DNA from: Odontesthes bonariensis
Lineage: Eukaryota; Chordata; Actinopteri; Atheriniformes; Atherinopsidae
Direction of reading: 5' to 3'
Length of the DNA: 64,000 bases
Assembly: GCF_027942865.1 (NCBI RefSeq)
Contig: NC_134526.1
Span: 12,060,284 to 12,124,283 of the forward strand
Part shown: positions 49,701 to 62,760 of the stretch, in pieces
Position numbering within the stretch: position 1 is the stretch's first letter
Layout: every line of letters begins with the position of its first letter
Notes under the pieces: model-generated
What the model was told of the DNA's origin: nothing
Seen by the model: the letters and a program-made list of their open reading frames with translations, nothing else
Databases searched by the model: none
Made by a program: the position numbers and the translations under genes

Positions 49701-52700
49701 ATGCATTAGGCAGCAGAGGACAGACAAGCAAAGTTAATCACAGAGGACAAGCTGACTTCTCTGCAGGTGCAGGGACGTCCAATGGACCACGATGACTGGG
49801 GTTGACAGGCATAAACAGAATTTCTCTATTTCTCCATCTGGGGAGCTTCAATCAATGACGTTATGTTCCGCATACAAATTCAGGCTTTTAAACCTCTGGT
49901 GCGACCTTTTCTATAATCATTTAGTAAATGGCCTGGAGTCATACAGTGAAATACATTAGTTCATGACAATAGAGGACCAAATGCCACAGGTGAAGCTTGA
50001 AGTCAAAGAGAAGATGAGTTAAGTTAATTGGAGCTCAAATTGTCAGCTTGAACACACTCTAGTTCTGGAGAGGAAAACCTTAGTGTGGATGTGCGACTGC
50101 TTCGCCTTGCGTTTGGTGACAATGGCAACACAGCCAGTTTTATTGTATTGCTCTTACACTTCAAACATGTGTAGAGGCTTGTACGAAAGTATTGCCATCT
50201 TGTTTGACATTCATCATGAATAAAATACTAATCTGGCAGTAGTCTCTTTTATATTTATACATTTTTTGTAGAAGCCTTGTTAAAATTTTTTAGCCCACAC
50301 AAGAGGAGAAAATGATGGCCACAGGGCTTTCTGTTTCTTAATTTATGCATTATCTGCGTTAATGTGACCATACCTTTTTCCAGGGGTAGAAAAATAATTA
50401 TCGAGTGAGTTAGTCTTAACATTCATTTGTACATTCTTGAAATCCCCTCTGTTCAAGGCCATTTATAATCTCAGTTCATGCCCTTCCCGCATTCCACAAG
50501 ATCTCTGTCTGAAACAGAACCATGCTAAAATGGCAGAGCTGGAAACCACATGTAGTCTAACCATTATGGACTGGCTGGTTTCCGGGCACTGTGTGTGCTC
50601 TGCTGCTATGTGTTTCTCCACAGGAGGCAGTAAGTGAAGCCACACTAAGGGTGACTAAGAAAGCTGCATCATTGAGGCTGACAGAGCCTAGTGTCAAACC
50701 AAGTAGGGCCCTACTTGCTTGCAGGGGGGATTTTTGAACCAAGGTGGTCAGTGGAAAGGAAGGAACCCTGCCTAGCATGCGCAGTCGGATGGATGACCTT
50801 ATTAATATAGGTAGTGAGAAGTCCTGAGACTTCATTATTGAGAGCTGCAGCGATTCCTGGCCTTAGGCTTTCTTTCCTCATTTCATTCTCTTTCTCTGTG
50901 TGGCTGCTTTTTTCCAACTCTCAAATTAGTGCTGTAGTATGACTGTAGTAGTAGTATCACTACTACTTTTTCAATATATGTTAGCAAGTTTTTTTTTATG
51001 TTAAAATATTATTTACCTGTTATCTTATCAAAGTAAGTTTCAGACTGACGTGGATTACACATAAAACCTTAAGGCACAAACTGGCTATAGTAGGTGTTCC
51101 ACATACTCCAACAGTTAGTCATTTACTATAAATGCTTCTACTATTCATTGTTTCTTATGTCACTGTCTATGCTGGAGGCAAGGCTTAACATTGGAAACAA
51201 TGGAGGGAAGCTGCACTCCCAAAGTTTTTCTTTCACTGGTAGAACTAAAGAAATATAGAGAAAAAATTGGGCTATTTTTTCCAAGGAAATGACACCTAGA
51301 TCAGACAAACTTTAAGATGCAGTTGTAGAATTATCCCTTGAATCCCTTCCCTTGAATTCACAATGATGGTCAGAAACTCTTGACTATAAAGTCATCCCAA
51401 TGAATGGCTTGGGGTACCTCACGCCAGCACTGCAGTAATGTGTAGTTTCTCATGTCCTCATGCCCATCTGCACATTCACTGCAGAACAAAGCTTCTGATC
51501 TTTAATATAAGCACAGTGTGCCTCCAACTGGGGTGAATTAAGATGCTGATGAAACAAAAAAGCAACTGATTTTTCTTTCAGGTGAGGAGAACAGAAACAC
51601 AGAACAGAGACAAAGACTAAAAATAAATGTGTTATAATGCAGAGCTATTACTGCCAAGAAACTTCATAGGTTGTGGATGCTGATTTTAATACAGAATACT
51701 AATACTATACAACTATGATTTCTCTAAAGCAAAACTTAAAACTGTTTTGGTAATGTATAACTTCCTCACGAGCTACTCTAACAAATATCAGTCACTGTGA
51801 CTCCATTTTTTCAAATTAAATATAAGCTGATCCACACATAAAGCTTAGAACCTCCAGCTTTCTGTCTCATTGTGCTAATTACCAATGGAGGAAAACACTG
51901 GAGACACGGCCACAGGTCAGTCATGCTCGACTGAGCACCAGTAAAAACTGCAGTCCTCGGAATTGACCCTGGTGACATGTGACAGTCTGTCACACCAAAC
52001 CAGCACATACGACTAAAAAATACACATAGTAACAGCAGACATATCTGTCACAGCTGACCCTGAGATCAAGTGTCACAGCGTGCCGAGGGGCATGCATGGT
52101 GGGCGGGAGAGGCTGCTGTGACAGGCAAGGTAGCTGGTAGGCATGAAGAAAAGGCCCAGCAAAGAGGGTTGAAGCAGCTCGCACTTTTTTCCATGTTTTT
52201 GTTTTTTTCAGATCTTTTTTTAAGCACTCTGTCTGATTGTTCTAACAATGCAAACTCAACCATATCCTTCGCAGTGTTTCGAGAATGGAGTGACTGATTT
52301 GTACACAGTCCAACACCAGACTCCCTCACAATCATAACAGTGTTTACTAAGAGCCACAGATATGAATAGCTTACAAAAGTATAAATGGCTTCTTTAACAG
52401 CAGTCTGCATACATTTGGTCTACTTAAAAATCTTGGCGGCTATATTTACAATCTACATTTGGATGAAACTGAACCCAACATAAGTAACACCTTCATGCAC
52501 CACATTGCTGAGTGTTAGTTGCGTTTTGATAAAAATAAAACTACACCTCTCAAAATCTGTATTTATCAAGCTGATTTTAATAAACTGCATGTGCCAACTG
52601 GTCTTTGTGAAAGGGATAAACACCATCTGCATTTGCCATTGTACAGCATACACCCATTCCTTTCTCCTACAAAACCTTAGATATTGCCAGGCAAGCACAG

Positions 52701-55700
52701 GAGCTACACAAATTGTGCTATATCATTTTAACACAAGACCCAGCCTTTCACTGTGAAGTAATATCCTGTACAGGAAATCAATATGAAAGAGAAGTGAGGC
52801 ATGTTGTGCGACACAGAAACCATTACCACTGCTCAGGTTTAAGTTATCCTTCTTTTTGCCGTGAAGAAGAATGATAATTATATGCGTGGCTAATTCAGCA
52901 GTTTAATTATTTAATCATTCCGCAGGGGTGAATTATTTACAACTCAAGTCTCATTGGAGCTACTGGACATATAAAGGTAGCTGCACATGGCATTTAGCCA
53001 GGTCATCTTTTCTCTCACTATTGTTAACAAGCCTGTTTCAACTCACTACAGGAGATAGCAAAGGATTTTGGTGGAAAACTAAGGCTCACTTGGTAAATCT
53101 GTCTACTGTCTCAGTGCAGAGCTGTGTTTGTATCTCTAATCTTCAGGAAGCAGCTGACAGCAAAGACTCCTTCGCCATGGGCTATATGTCACACAGGCCA
53201 AGACAACCAATTATGTCTCTTTTGATATATAAAAAAGGAAAAGAACACTTGTGTACTCTCTGAAATCAGTTCAGTCAGGTACCACCCAGGCGCTTTGGGA
53301 TTAGGCCGTTGATAAGCAGTTCATTTTAAACTTCGATACCAGATGCCTAAAGCTTATTTGTTTACCATGTAAGCTTATCATCAACTTGCTCAATCTACAC
53401 CAGTAGCTGACAAGAGTGAGCAAATTCAGCAGCTCCTGAAACCTACAACACAACTTCACACTGTGGTAGAGAGTATGTGCAAGTACAGACACACTGTGTG
53501 TTAAGAGCACTTAATGAAATTCAACAAGAGTGTGATACTGACCTAACCTGACCAAAAGCACATGTTTAAAAAAGACTGGAAGGTCACATTTATGATGAAG
53601 TTATTTTGCTCATCGGCTTGAAGGAAATTTCTTAAATAATTGGATTTAGTAAAACAGACATAGATAATGCCATGACACTACAAATAATAGAATTAAGGCA
53701 ACTAACACTGAAAATCTTTTCTAAGCAGTTTTACATTTTTACAAACCGTGGTCTACAGTCTCAGAAATTCAAAAGCCTTTGCAAATAATTTGAAATACTT
53801 TTGTTGTCAAATCAAATGGCCGAACTAGCCAAAGTTTGTCAAACCAGATTGACATCATGACAAAGGAAAATTTCAAAGATCTCCATTTACACTTCTCACC
53901 GTATGAACAATATTGGCATCAGAGCATCAGATTAGCATCTTATCTTTCTGATAAGGTTCAATAATCTTTATCACCCCTTAAATTAAAGATGTACATCTTT
54001 AATTTACGTACGTAAAGCATCTAAAGCTTTAAAAGAGCGACTGTTTGAAACAACAAAATGAAGTTACGTTTTCGAGCTACTCCCAGTCCTCCAAAATGTC
54101 TCCTGAGACTTCATACAAGCATCTTATTGTCTATAGCAGGTTTGACATTCTCTTGTTAAGTGAGTAAGAGGTGAATCTCTGACAGAGCATGCACTGACAA
54201 CATGTGATCCCCATCTAAATACTTTCCAGCATGATATCAGCCTGAATCAAGGCTACAAAAGGCTTCATTGTATGGGCTGATGTGGACGGGGCTGAACAAG
54301 GGTCATTGTGCAGTCTGATCATAGTCAAAAAAAGCAAGAGGAGGCTCAAGTTTTCATTCCTCCATCAATGGAAATGGCGCACCAAGCAAATTCTCTGCTG
54401 AGAAAATTACTCAGTGAGGCACAAGGCAAGTAAACTCAATCATGGTTTTGCATGGACATCATATGGGTGCGTATGGTGGAAAGCTATACTGATAGTAAGA
54501 AATAAGATGTATTGCCACTGTCATCACTGTCATCTAATCAATCAACAGGATTGAAAATACTCCACAAAGGGCAGCCATTAGCTTTGTCATGTCACATCCT
54601 CTGTGGGAGACCACCAGCATGAAGAGGTCAGGTTTCTGCTTGTTTTACTGGGGAGAGCTAGAAGGAAGGAAATGCAGAACAGAGGAGGGGGCAATGTGTA
54701 AATGAAGGCAGGAAACATGCAGCAGACCGGTTGTATTCTCTGTGTCCGGTCCACATGACCCCGGAAACAACATACATTTGCTCACATGCACAGGAACACA
54801 TCCACACCGCACGTGTAAACATACAAATCCCATCCCTGACCATGATAAGATGTACGTCACTGTGCGCCAAAAATAACATGCCATCTTGAGGCTGGCCTGC
54901 TGCACAATCCTCCCCAGCAGCAAGAGTGACCAGAGAATTCAGTGCAGTGTGACATCAAAGCTGAGATGTCTACTGAATAGAGCTGATAGGGTGTGGCCTG
55001 TAGTAGTGAAAGAATGTGACTTAACCGTTTTAGCATGGATTGAAACATGGGATAGATGTTAACTAGTCTTTAGAACTTTCCAGGTCAAATGATGTTTAGA
55101 GTTCCAACAGGTAAAAATAATTATTCAGAAAAATGTTATTCTTGTTCAGCTTCTCAGAGTATAGCAATCCACACCACAATTCAAGAGCCAATTCAAGAAC
55201 CTCAGGGTCTAACAAAATACCCAATTTACAGGGGATCTCTTAAACAGTCTATTTTTTCATTCAAGTGCATTAGGAGAGGAAAAAACTAAATATAAAGAGT
55301 GGTCAAAGCAAGTTGGAAAAGTTATCCAAAGCAATCACCTTGCCATGTTCCCAAATGCTGCTAAATCTCTCTACAAGCATAAAGTGAACCTGCATGAATG
55401 AGAGAGGAACAACTACGGATGCAATGGATGTGATGTATAAAACCTATGCGTTGTGAAAAAAACATAAAATATTGGTGAATGTACAACGCTTATGTATTGG
55501 TATGAAAAACAAAAATACTAATGACAGATTAAGTTTACTAATTGTGAGTAGGCTACATCTACTTACTTCCATATGAGTCACCTCCTTTCATTCAATGCTT
55601 CTGTGGTTTTTTTTTTTGTTTTTTAAATAGACTGACTTAACCTTCATAGCAAGGTTTATTTTCCCAGCTATTTCATATACTTGCTGAAATTACTTAAATG

Positions 55701-58700
55701 TTTGAGATGGGTGCAACCTTTCATGCAATTTTGGAAAATGTCTCCTTGAAATATTTTACAGATGTCTATCTATAGTACATGTTATTTATTGGCTGCAATG
55801 ACCATCACCACTGCAGGCAATACATATATGTACACGTGGGTTCATGTGGGCGTACTGTATGTGTCTAGCAGCTAACTGATGTGCACAAACTGAGTTTGAG
55901 CTCGGAGTATATGAAACCAGCAACTTCATCCTTCACCCACAATGCACATTAAGTGTAAATTATCACTGATACATAGACCTTGTTAGGGATGGCATTACAA
56001 ACTTGATTCTCTACAGGTAGGAGGATTATATTTTATTATTTTTGTGGAGATAACAACAGCGGTGCCCTTTTTAATCTTCAGGTCCCTGTGTGGATTAGAG
56101 GGAGGAAAAACCATTCACCTTCAACACACAACGGATAAGTAATTCTAATAAAGCTTCCATATTTTAATCTCTCTGTTGCATAGGCAAATATGTGAATTTA
56201 CAACAGTAAGAGACAGCAAACTATCATCATTAATGAGTGTTACAAAGTATGTCTGGTTGGGCATCATTCAGATGAGTGCTTATTAACAGTTTCAGTATCT
56301 GCTGTAGTTTCAACTGCTGCATGTGGTGGGATCACACAAATGAAAACAGAACATGTTGCCTGCTAAAATTATTATGTGAAAAAAGAATAAAATTGTGTGT
56401 GCACTGTGTGTCTTATGTAGTCCCTGACTTTTTCAGTCCACAGGAGAAATTTTTGGGCGAGGAAGCAAATGTAGGTCACCAGACATTTTGACAGAGAACA
56501 CGAACAGTGTAGATTGGGGAGCAATGACTGAGGTGAGATTTGCCCCTCTGTGACAAAACAAGAGACAGACATTTAATGATGTCTGTGGTGTATTCAGGAG
56601 CAGCTCACACAGATCAAAGATTTGTCCCTATTTAAAAACTGGTTTGAATAATACTAAATGCACAACATTTACATTACATGCACGCCTTTAAACGGTTACT
56701 GTTCTCATGTAAAGTTGTCTCAAAGGGGAAAAAATCATCATTCCCTTAATGCTCGACTAACCAGCTCTGTGTATCTTCAGTCAAAGTGCTATTGACATGA
56801 ATAAGATACAACCATACTAACAGCCAACTATCCAGACCACTGCATTGTAAGGGGACACCCAGGTAACGCTGCCATATTTAAGCTAGGCTCAGCGTGTTGT
56901 AAAACTAAGGATGTAGGTGTAGGAAGGAGGGAGACTGAAGCCATGCAGCAGGGACAACAGATCTGTGGAAAACTCCTGACAAAAGCACAGGAAAACAGGG
57001 AAGCCTGGGGCAGGTCCTTTGGGATAGTCACAGGCTTGGTAAGGGGAAGGCCTCTTCACTACTGATGTAATAGAAGAAAACACATACTCTTTGTCCATGG
57101 AACCAGAGTCAGTTTTTCCCCCAGGTCACGACTCACTCACATAGGGACACTTCAACAATCTGTTTAGGGTTCGACAACCTTGAAAAATACTGTCATGAAA
57201 TGATTGGGAAATGTGTTGGTGAGGAGACAGAATGTCTGGTTAAGAAAAATGAGAGAAGTGAAACAAACCCTTGTTTTTTTTAGACAAAGTCTGAGAGTTT
57301 ATAGGATTACATTACTTCTGATTAACATTGAGTTTGTCAAACATTCAGATTGAGTATGTTACACCATACACTAAGCCTCAAAAGAGATGCCTTCACTAAA
57401 ACTGGGTGTGATCATTTGGGCACCATAAATGAGGGGGTTTACATCATTTTCCCTGGCATGCAGCATTACGAGCTCTGTCAACTGGCAGATGGAAGGAAAA
57501 GTTGGCAATGTGAGGACAAGTAGAAAGTATATGTGACCAAAGCAAGCTGAGAGCTGCAGGATCCCGTACTTTCAAGCATCCAAACAATGTCTGGCTTGAT
57601 GCCACATCACTTCCTCTGACTGACAAGCATAAAAAAAGAAACATTACAACCAATTTACTCAAATCTATTTGTGTTAAACAATGAAAACAACTACTACTAC
57701 AACTTAATACTACATTTGGTGACTCCTCAGTACAGTATTATTCTTTTAATATATAAAATGCTCAGTTTCAGTCAAAAAAAAAAGTATCCACTCTGAAAGA
57801 AGATCCACTTCCTCTGAAAGAAAAAAAAAGCAGCAAAGACAAGTCACAGGAGCCCAAAACACACCCTCATTTCTGGGAAAGTTGCTGGAGTGAGTTTCAT
57901 GCGTGGTATGCGATGTTGGTGGGACTGCTGAAACTGTCCAGATATAACTGTGTGTGAACTTCCATTCAGGGAACAGTCCACTTAAGTATAGCAGTCTAGT
58001 ACACACAATGAGGATTCAAAGCCTGTGGGTATGACAACTGACTGTGCCAAAGATAGAGGGGTGGGAGAGTAGCAGCGGGTAGTGGAGTGAAGTGGGCTAG
58101 GGAGAAGGCAATCCTATTTAAAACAGCACTCTCATTGCTTCTGCATCAGGGCTGGGATACTGTATCAGTTAGGGTGTTCCTTGAGCTGGCCCTCCGGGTT
58201 AACAATGAGATGAAGGAAAGTAAACACACTATATAGTGCTGCAAATGCAACAACGTGGAACAGCAGCAATAAAAAAGGCTTAAGATATACTAAATGCACT
58301 TAATTGTAAAATGCATGTACCTCTTGGAAAAAATGCTCTGACTTACAACCACTTTCTTAAAAGTCATCTTTACTAACAATAGCAATGGCCTGGAAAATAA
58401 TTAAGCACATTTTAAACAAAGAGACTGAACTGGTCTTTCACAAGTTGACAAGTCAGTTGCTCTGCTGTAACTCAAGCCTGTGAGAACTTTGAAACTATCA
58501 ATGCATCTTACTGGAAAAACTGCAATTAAGAGACACCTGGCACGTACATTTCTGTCTCAATGTGTCATATAGAGATGGGTATTTCTTGCGTTGTTTGCAG
58601 TCACACCCTCTGAGAGCTCTTCACACTTAAGGAGGAAGATCAAAGGTCAAAAGGCCGTTGCAGCATGTTTACCGCATGAGCACCGGCCTTCAAAGAAAGT

Positions 58701-61700
58701 CATCTTGCAATCATCTCACAGCTCTGAAAATGAGCTTTACACTGAAGTTAAAAAGCTTCAGACATCATGTCAGTAAGAACACAAACCATGATGCAGAAAA
58801 ATGCCCCCTATCAATAACAAATCAATCTCTGACAGAGTTTAATGTTGACTTTGGGTGAGGACAGTAACATGGAATTTCTATGTAGTAACCTCAACACCTT
58901 TTCTCCAAACTGTTGCATCAAATGTTTCGAAGTATATTCTGTAAATGCTGATTCTTACATGGCTGTGTCCAGCTCATGATAGATGAGGTGCTGACTGAGA
59001 AAAAGGCAAGGTGGCATACCTGCAGATTGAAGGCTTGGAGGCTTAGAGGTAGACCTGATATAGCCCTGATGCTGCATTACAACATTACATCACAGCTGAC
59101 TTCATCATCAGGACTGCCACTGCATCATGCAACAACAAAGGTGTCAAATGATTGGTGCAGCTGTATGCAACAGTCAAGTCATCAACAGGTGAACACTGTG
59201 ATACTAAGCAATAATCTGTGTATTGTATTTCCAGAAAACCTAGCAGCCATAGAATGATGATCTGTACAAACAGTACGCAACTTCCTCTATGATCAAATTT
59301 CTGCTCGAAAACCAATATATGTTGTTTTGCTTATTTTGCTGACATCATGGCAGGATAAATCTGCTTTATTTCTGTTTCAAATTAACAGCAGACACAAGAG
59401 ACACAGCACTTTTTTCTTTTTTTCCCCCACCACACAACATTGTTTCACGTGATAGAAAAATCACTGTTCTTTTTTCACTACTTAGTCGAAACTAATGAGC
59501 AGCTCCAAAATTCATGTATGATCTTTGAGAGTATCGGTGAGGACTGTCTGTGGGCTCTCATGAGAAAAACACCTGACATGATGTAAGTCGATGCCTGTTT
59601 AAGTTCAGGAGTGAAAACAGTTGTAACAAATTTACTTAGCAGGAATGCATGCATTCATATTGTCTCTCAAGTTGAAGAACAAGTTTGTTAACATGCCTGA
59701 CTTCTTCAGCTACTGTGGCTTCATTTGCAAATCCACCCAGATGTCTTAAGTGTAGGAACTCCCACACAAAGCAAACACAGATGATGATAAATACACTGAT
59801 TGAAATACATTATTCTGCTCTACAAAACTTGAAGTGATACATTTTTTTTTTACAAACACTGTGTTTTTACTGCTATACAGTCAGAGGGTCAATCCCTTCC
59901 AGCATTTTTATAAATCTCGTTTTTTCAACAAAAAAAATGTCCCAAATCTACTGAAACCATATCCTGTAGATTCATTGTGCAGAAAAAAAAGTGGTGTTTT
60001 TTAAAGTGGTGTTTGAATATTATTTTAGCATTTCCTCATAGACTAAAAATTAAGTCCAATAAATGTGGAATGGGCAGTTAAGTAAATACAAAAAATAAAT
60101 TTTAACAGAATACTAATGGTGTTTAAAAGAAATAAAATGATAATACAAATAGAAATCATTATGTACTAGACCACTTCATTATATCCTCTGCTATCCAAAT
60201 GTTCTTTCACGTGGGAAGAGGAAATCATGTAAACTTCAGACTGGCTGCTACAAAGGATTCTAAAGCGAGCAGGATTTAAACTAATGATACAGATGTGTTT
60301 GTGGGTTAAACAGCCTAAGGTTATTCAGAGAAGCATGTGCTCTGCACACATGGAACTGTTCAGCCCAGTGACGCGCATTTTATCTGAATGCAGATCTCTG
60401 GCGAGACAAACTGAATAAAATGACCAACATTCGCAAAGGGTACGCCCAAGTTTGGAAACAGGCAAACAGACGTGTTTCTGACAGATTTTTCCAGGATGAA
60501 AACTGCATCTCCAAGTCAACAGACCATTAAATCTACAAACAATGCCCACTGAGAGCAAAGTGACTGTGTTGGACTTTATATATAGTTGGAGTTAAAGTGA
60601 TTACAGGCCACCAATGTAAATTAATTAATGAAATGAATTGATTGATTCATAAACAGATTCAATGCTTGCAAAGAGAAAGATGCTTTGGGATGCAGGGAAA
60701 GAAATATCTTTTGAAGAATGGCAGTGAATGAAGTTTGATTACATGACCACGGAGCGTGAAATCCTGCTCCCTGGTTTATTTGAAGGCAACGCCATGAAGA
60801 ATTTGTACAACACTGTGCACTTGGCCAGACTGACAGACAGATACTGCTCCATGAGTCATCCAGGCATGACTACAGTGTGGTCCCCTCAACAGACATCTGA
60901 AAACTCACATACCAGCTAATCAACAAAGGCCAGCCTGAATGATAGACCTGCTTCACCAAGGCTACTCCCAGCGCCATCCAAGTATCGGATAACAACATAA
61001 ACACTGAAACATACACACATACACACACTTTGGGAATATTCTCTGTAGAGTCCAGTTGGAGCAGATACAGAGGACGAGCATGACTGCCACTATCACACAT
61101 CAGGGGCTTGCTTTATTGGTGTGATTACATCACCTCAAGCCATGACCCCCCCCCCCTTGCTGCATGCGATAACGTTTCAGGAACACTGGGCACACAAACC
61201 AGGCCATGTGCTCCTATGTCCTCTCTGCCAAAATAACTCAGCAGTTTCTAATACAGTATGTCTACAGTTTCACTTTAGTCTGCCCAGGTATTGCAAGACA
61301 GTAGTGTGTGTAACCTGTCAACAACATTGTAGTTTTTAATATGTAGGCTGCTTGGCTGTCCTGAAATGTTTTACTTCTGGTGAGTCAAATATAGACATTT
61401 CGGTGGCCTCTGCAAGTGTGGGATTTTGTGACTTTCTGCCATGAGTCATTTTGAGTCAGTTTGATTTGTGTAACGCAAAGATCTAAGAACAAAATAACAC
61501 GTTTACAGCCATAGAGGAAGATAACAGGGAGGTGGTGTGGCATGAATATGCCACTTGTTCTTTTTTTGTGCACTTTTATCTCGTGAATTATGTAACATCT
61601 GTATTTATTTATACTGGTACACTGGAAGTGTGTGATGCTGGTTTTAGCAAAATCTCATGAGCTCAAAAATACATTTCCTTGGAAAAGGAGGGTGGGGCTG

Positions 61701-62350
61701 TGATGATGACCAAAAAGAAGAAGAGTAGGAGTGGGAGGACAAAGATGAGTAAGGATATGGTGGGACGTTACATGTTGTCTTGCATGACTGTTCAACAACA
61801 CAGTCACTTATGCTCAATCCTTTAAAAACGCAATCAGCGTCTAGCCCCATAATTTTGGAATTAAAACCATTAGGCCTTTGGCTCATATGGATCTAATGTG
61901 AGTAATATTTCCTGAGCAAAAAAAAAAAAAAAAATTGTTTTAAGTGATTTAACAACTCACCCTATGTCTAATTTTGGACATGAAACACACTTAATCTCAA
62001 TTAATTCCACTGACAAATCTACTAAGCGTGTTGTCAATATCACACGTTTTTGTAGGTGATTGGGCCTTAAGGTGAATTCAATGGGCTGCATGATGAGCGC
62101 TTTAAATTGCCGACTTTGACAACGACAACTCCACAACAAGCAACGCAAAAAGCACAGCACCCTGAGTCCTAAATATGATAAGAGTCACCTCAATCTAAGG
62201 GATTCCCATGTTGATCAGTTAATTGACCCGTAATTCAAACGACTTGTACACGCGCTTGTTTCCACCTCGATCACGACGCGTGAGCGCTTCTTCCGATTGC
62301 TGCCTTCCGTATGGGCGACCGCAGAAGATATGATAAAATGACAACTTACT
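46707..62350 (-). other. Large first intron of rhbdf1
   Basis: About 15.6 kb if the 5' UTR exon near 62350 is right. An acceptor shortly upstream of the ATG (for example CTGGCAG near 46729, minus strand) shows that a non-coding exon lies further up. No open frame here resembles a protein. Contents seen: a G-rich stretch at about 49221-49275, T and A homopolymers (49372-49386, 48224-48234), CACGTG at 54810-54815, 55833-55838, 59446-59451 and 60208-60213, a perfect 28-base palindrome at 53979-54006, and a C run at 61127-61136. I saw no transposon with readable ends. An intron of this size in a compact fish locus is a natural place for enhancers. Confidence 0.55.
53979..54006. repeat. Perfect 28-base palindrome with adjoining 10-base palindrome
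   Basis: The half site TAAATTAAAGATGT at 53979 is mirrored exactly with no spacer. It overlaps the start of TACGTACGTA at 54005-54014, itself a perfect palindrome. It lies in rhbdf1 intron 1. Confidence 0.9.
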
Positions 62351-62760
62351 CTTAGTACAACCAGCTCACTTGACTTCCAGCAGTAACAATCCGGTTTCAG
62401 AGATTCTTCCACGGCCAGCAAATTTCTGATTTGTCACATCATCTTGCCTGCGGCGCAGCAATAAACGCGCTCCTTTTCCACCCCGCAGATGTTTTCAAGC
62501 CAATCCCGGTGCAGTAGTATTTAATCGGGTCACTCTTGATTACAGCAGCAGCTGAGAGAGAAAAGGGTGATGTTGCCGAAATGTGGCTGCTGTTCAGTCC
62601 GGTGCTTCACTGTTACGGATAGAGCATTCCCACACTGCTCCATAAAGCGACCGGGTAAGTTCCCTTCAGCCGGTTGTAGCCTAATTCAGTTTGGTGGAGA
62701 GTCCGCCCCGCCCTGGACTGGAGACGGTCTGTTGGGAAGGCAAAGCCGTCAAGATCGCTA
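62351..62760 (-). promoter_or_regulatory. rhbdf1: Probable rhbdf1 5' UTR exon and promoter
   Basis: On the minus strand a strong donor AAGA|gtaagt ends an exon at 62350. The sequence upstream of it on that strand (62351 to about 62760) is richer in CpG than anything in the preceding 15 kb (GCGGCGCAGC, ACGCGC, CCGCCCCGCC). Together these suggest the first non-coding exon and a CpG-type promoter. A plus-strand frame at 62567-62761 is low-evidence and ignored. The transcription start is not determinable by eye. Confidence 0.5.

Noticed and set aside
59446-60213. Two CACGTG sites 760 bases apart in rhbdf1 intron 1 as a second aanat2 enhancer
   Set aside because: No OTX-type TAATCC/T motif close by, so there is nothing beyond chance-level six-base matches.
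48055-61886. Numerous 60-95 codon frames within rhbdf1 intron 1
   Set aside because: None shows a domain, family motif or consistent splice partners. The number matches chance for 15 kb.
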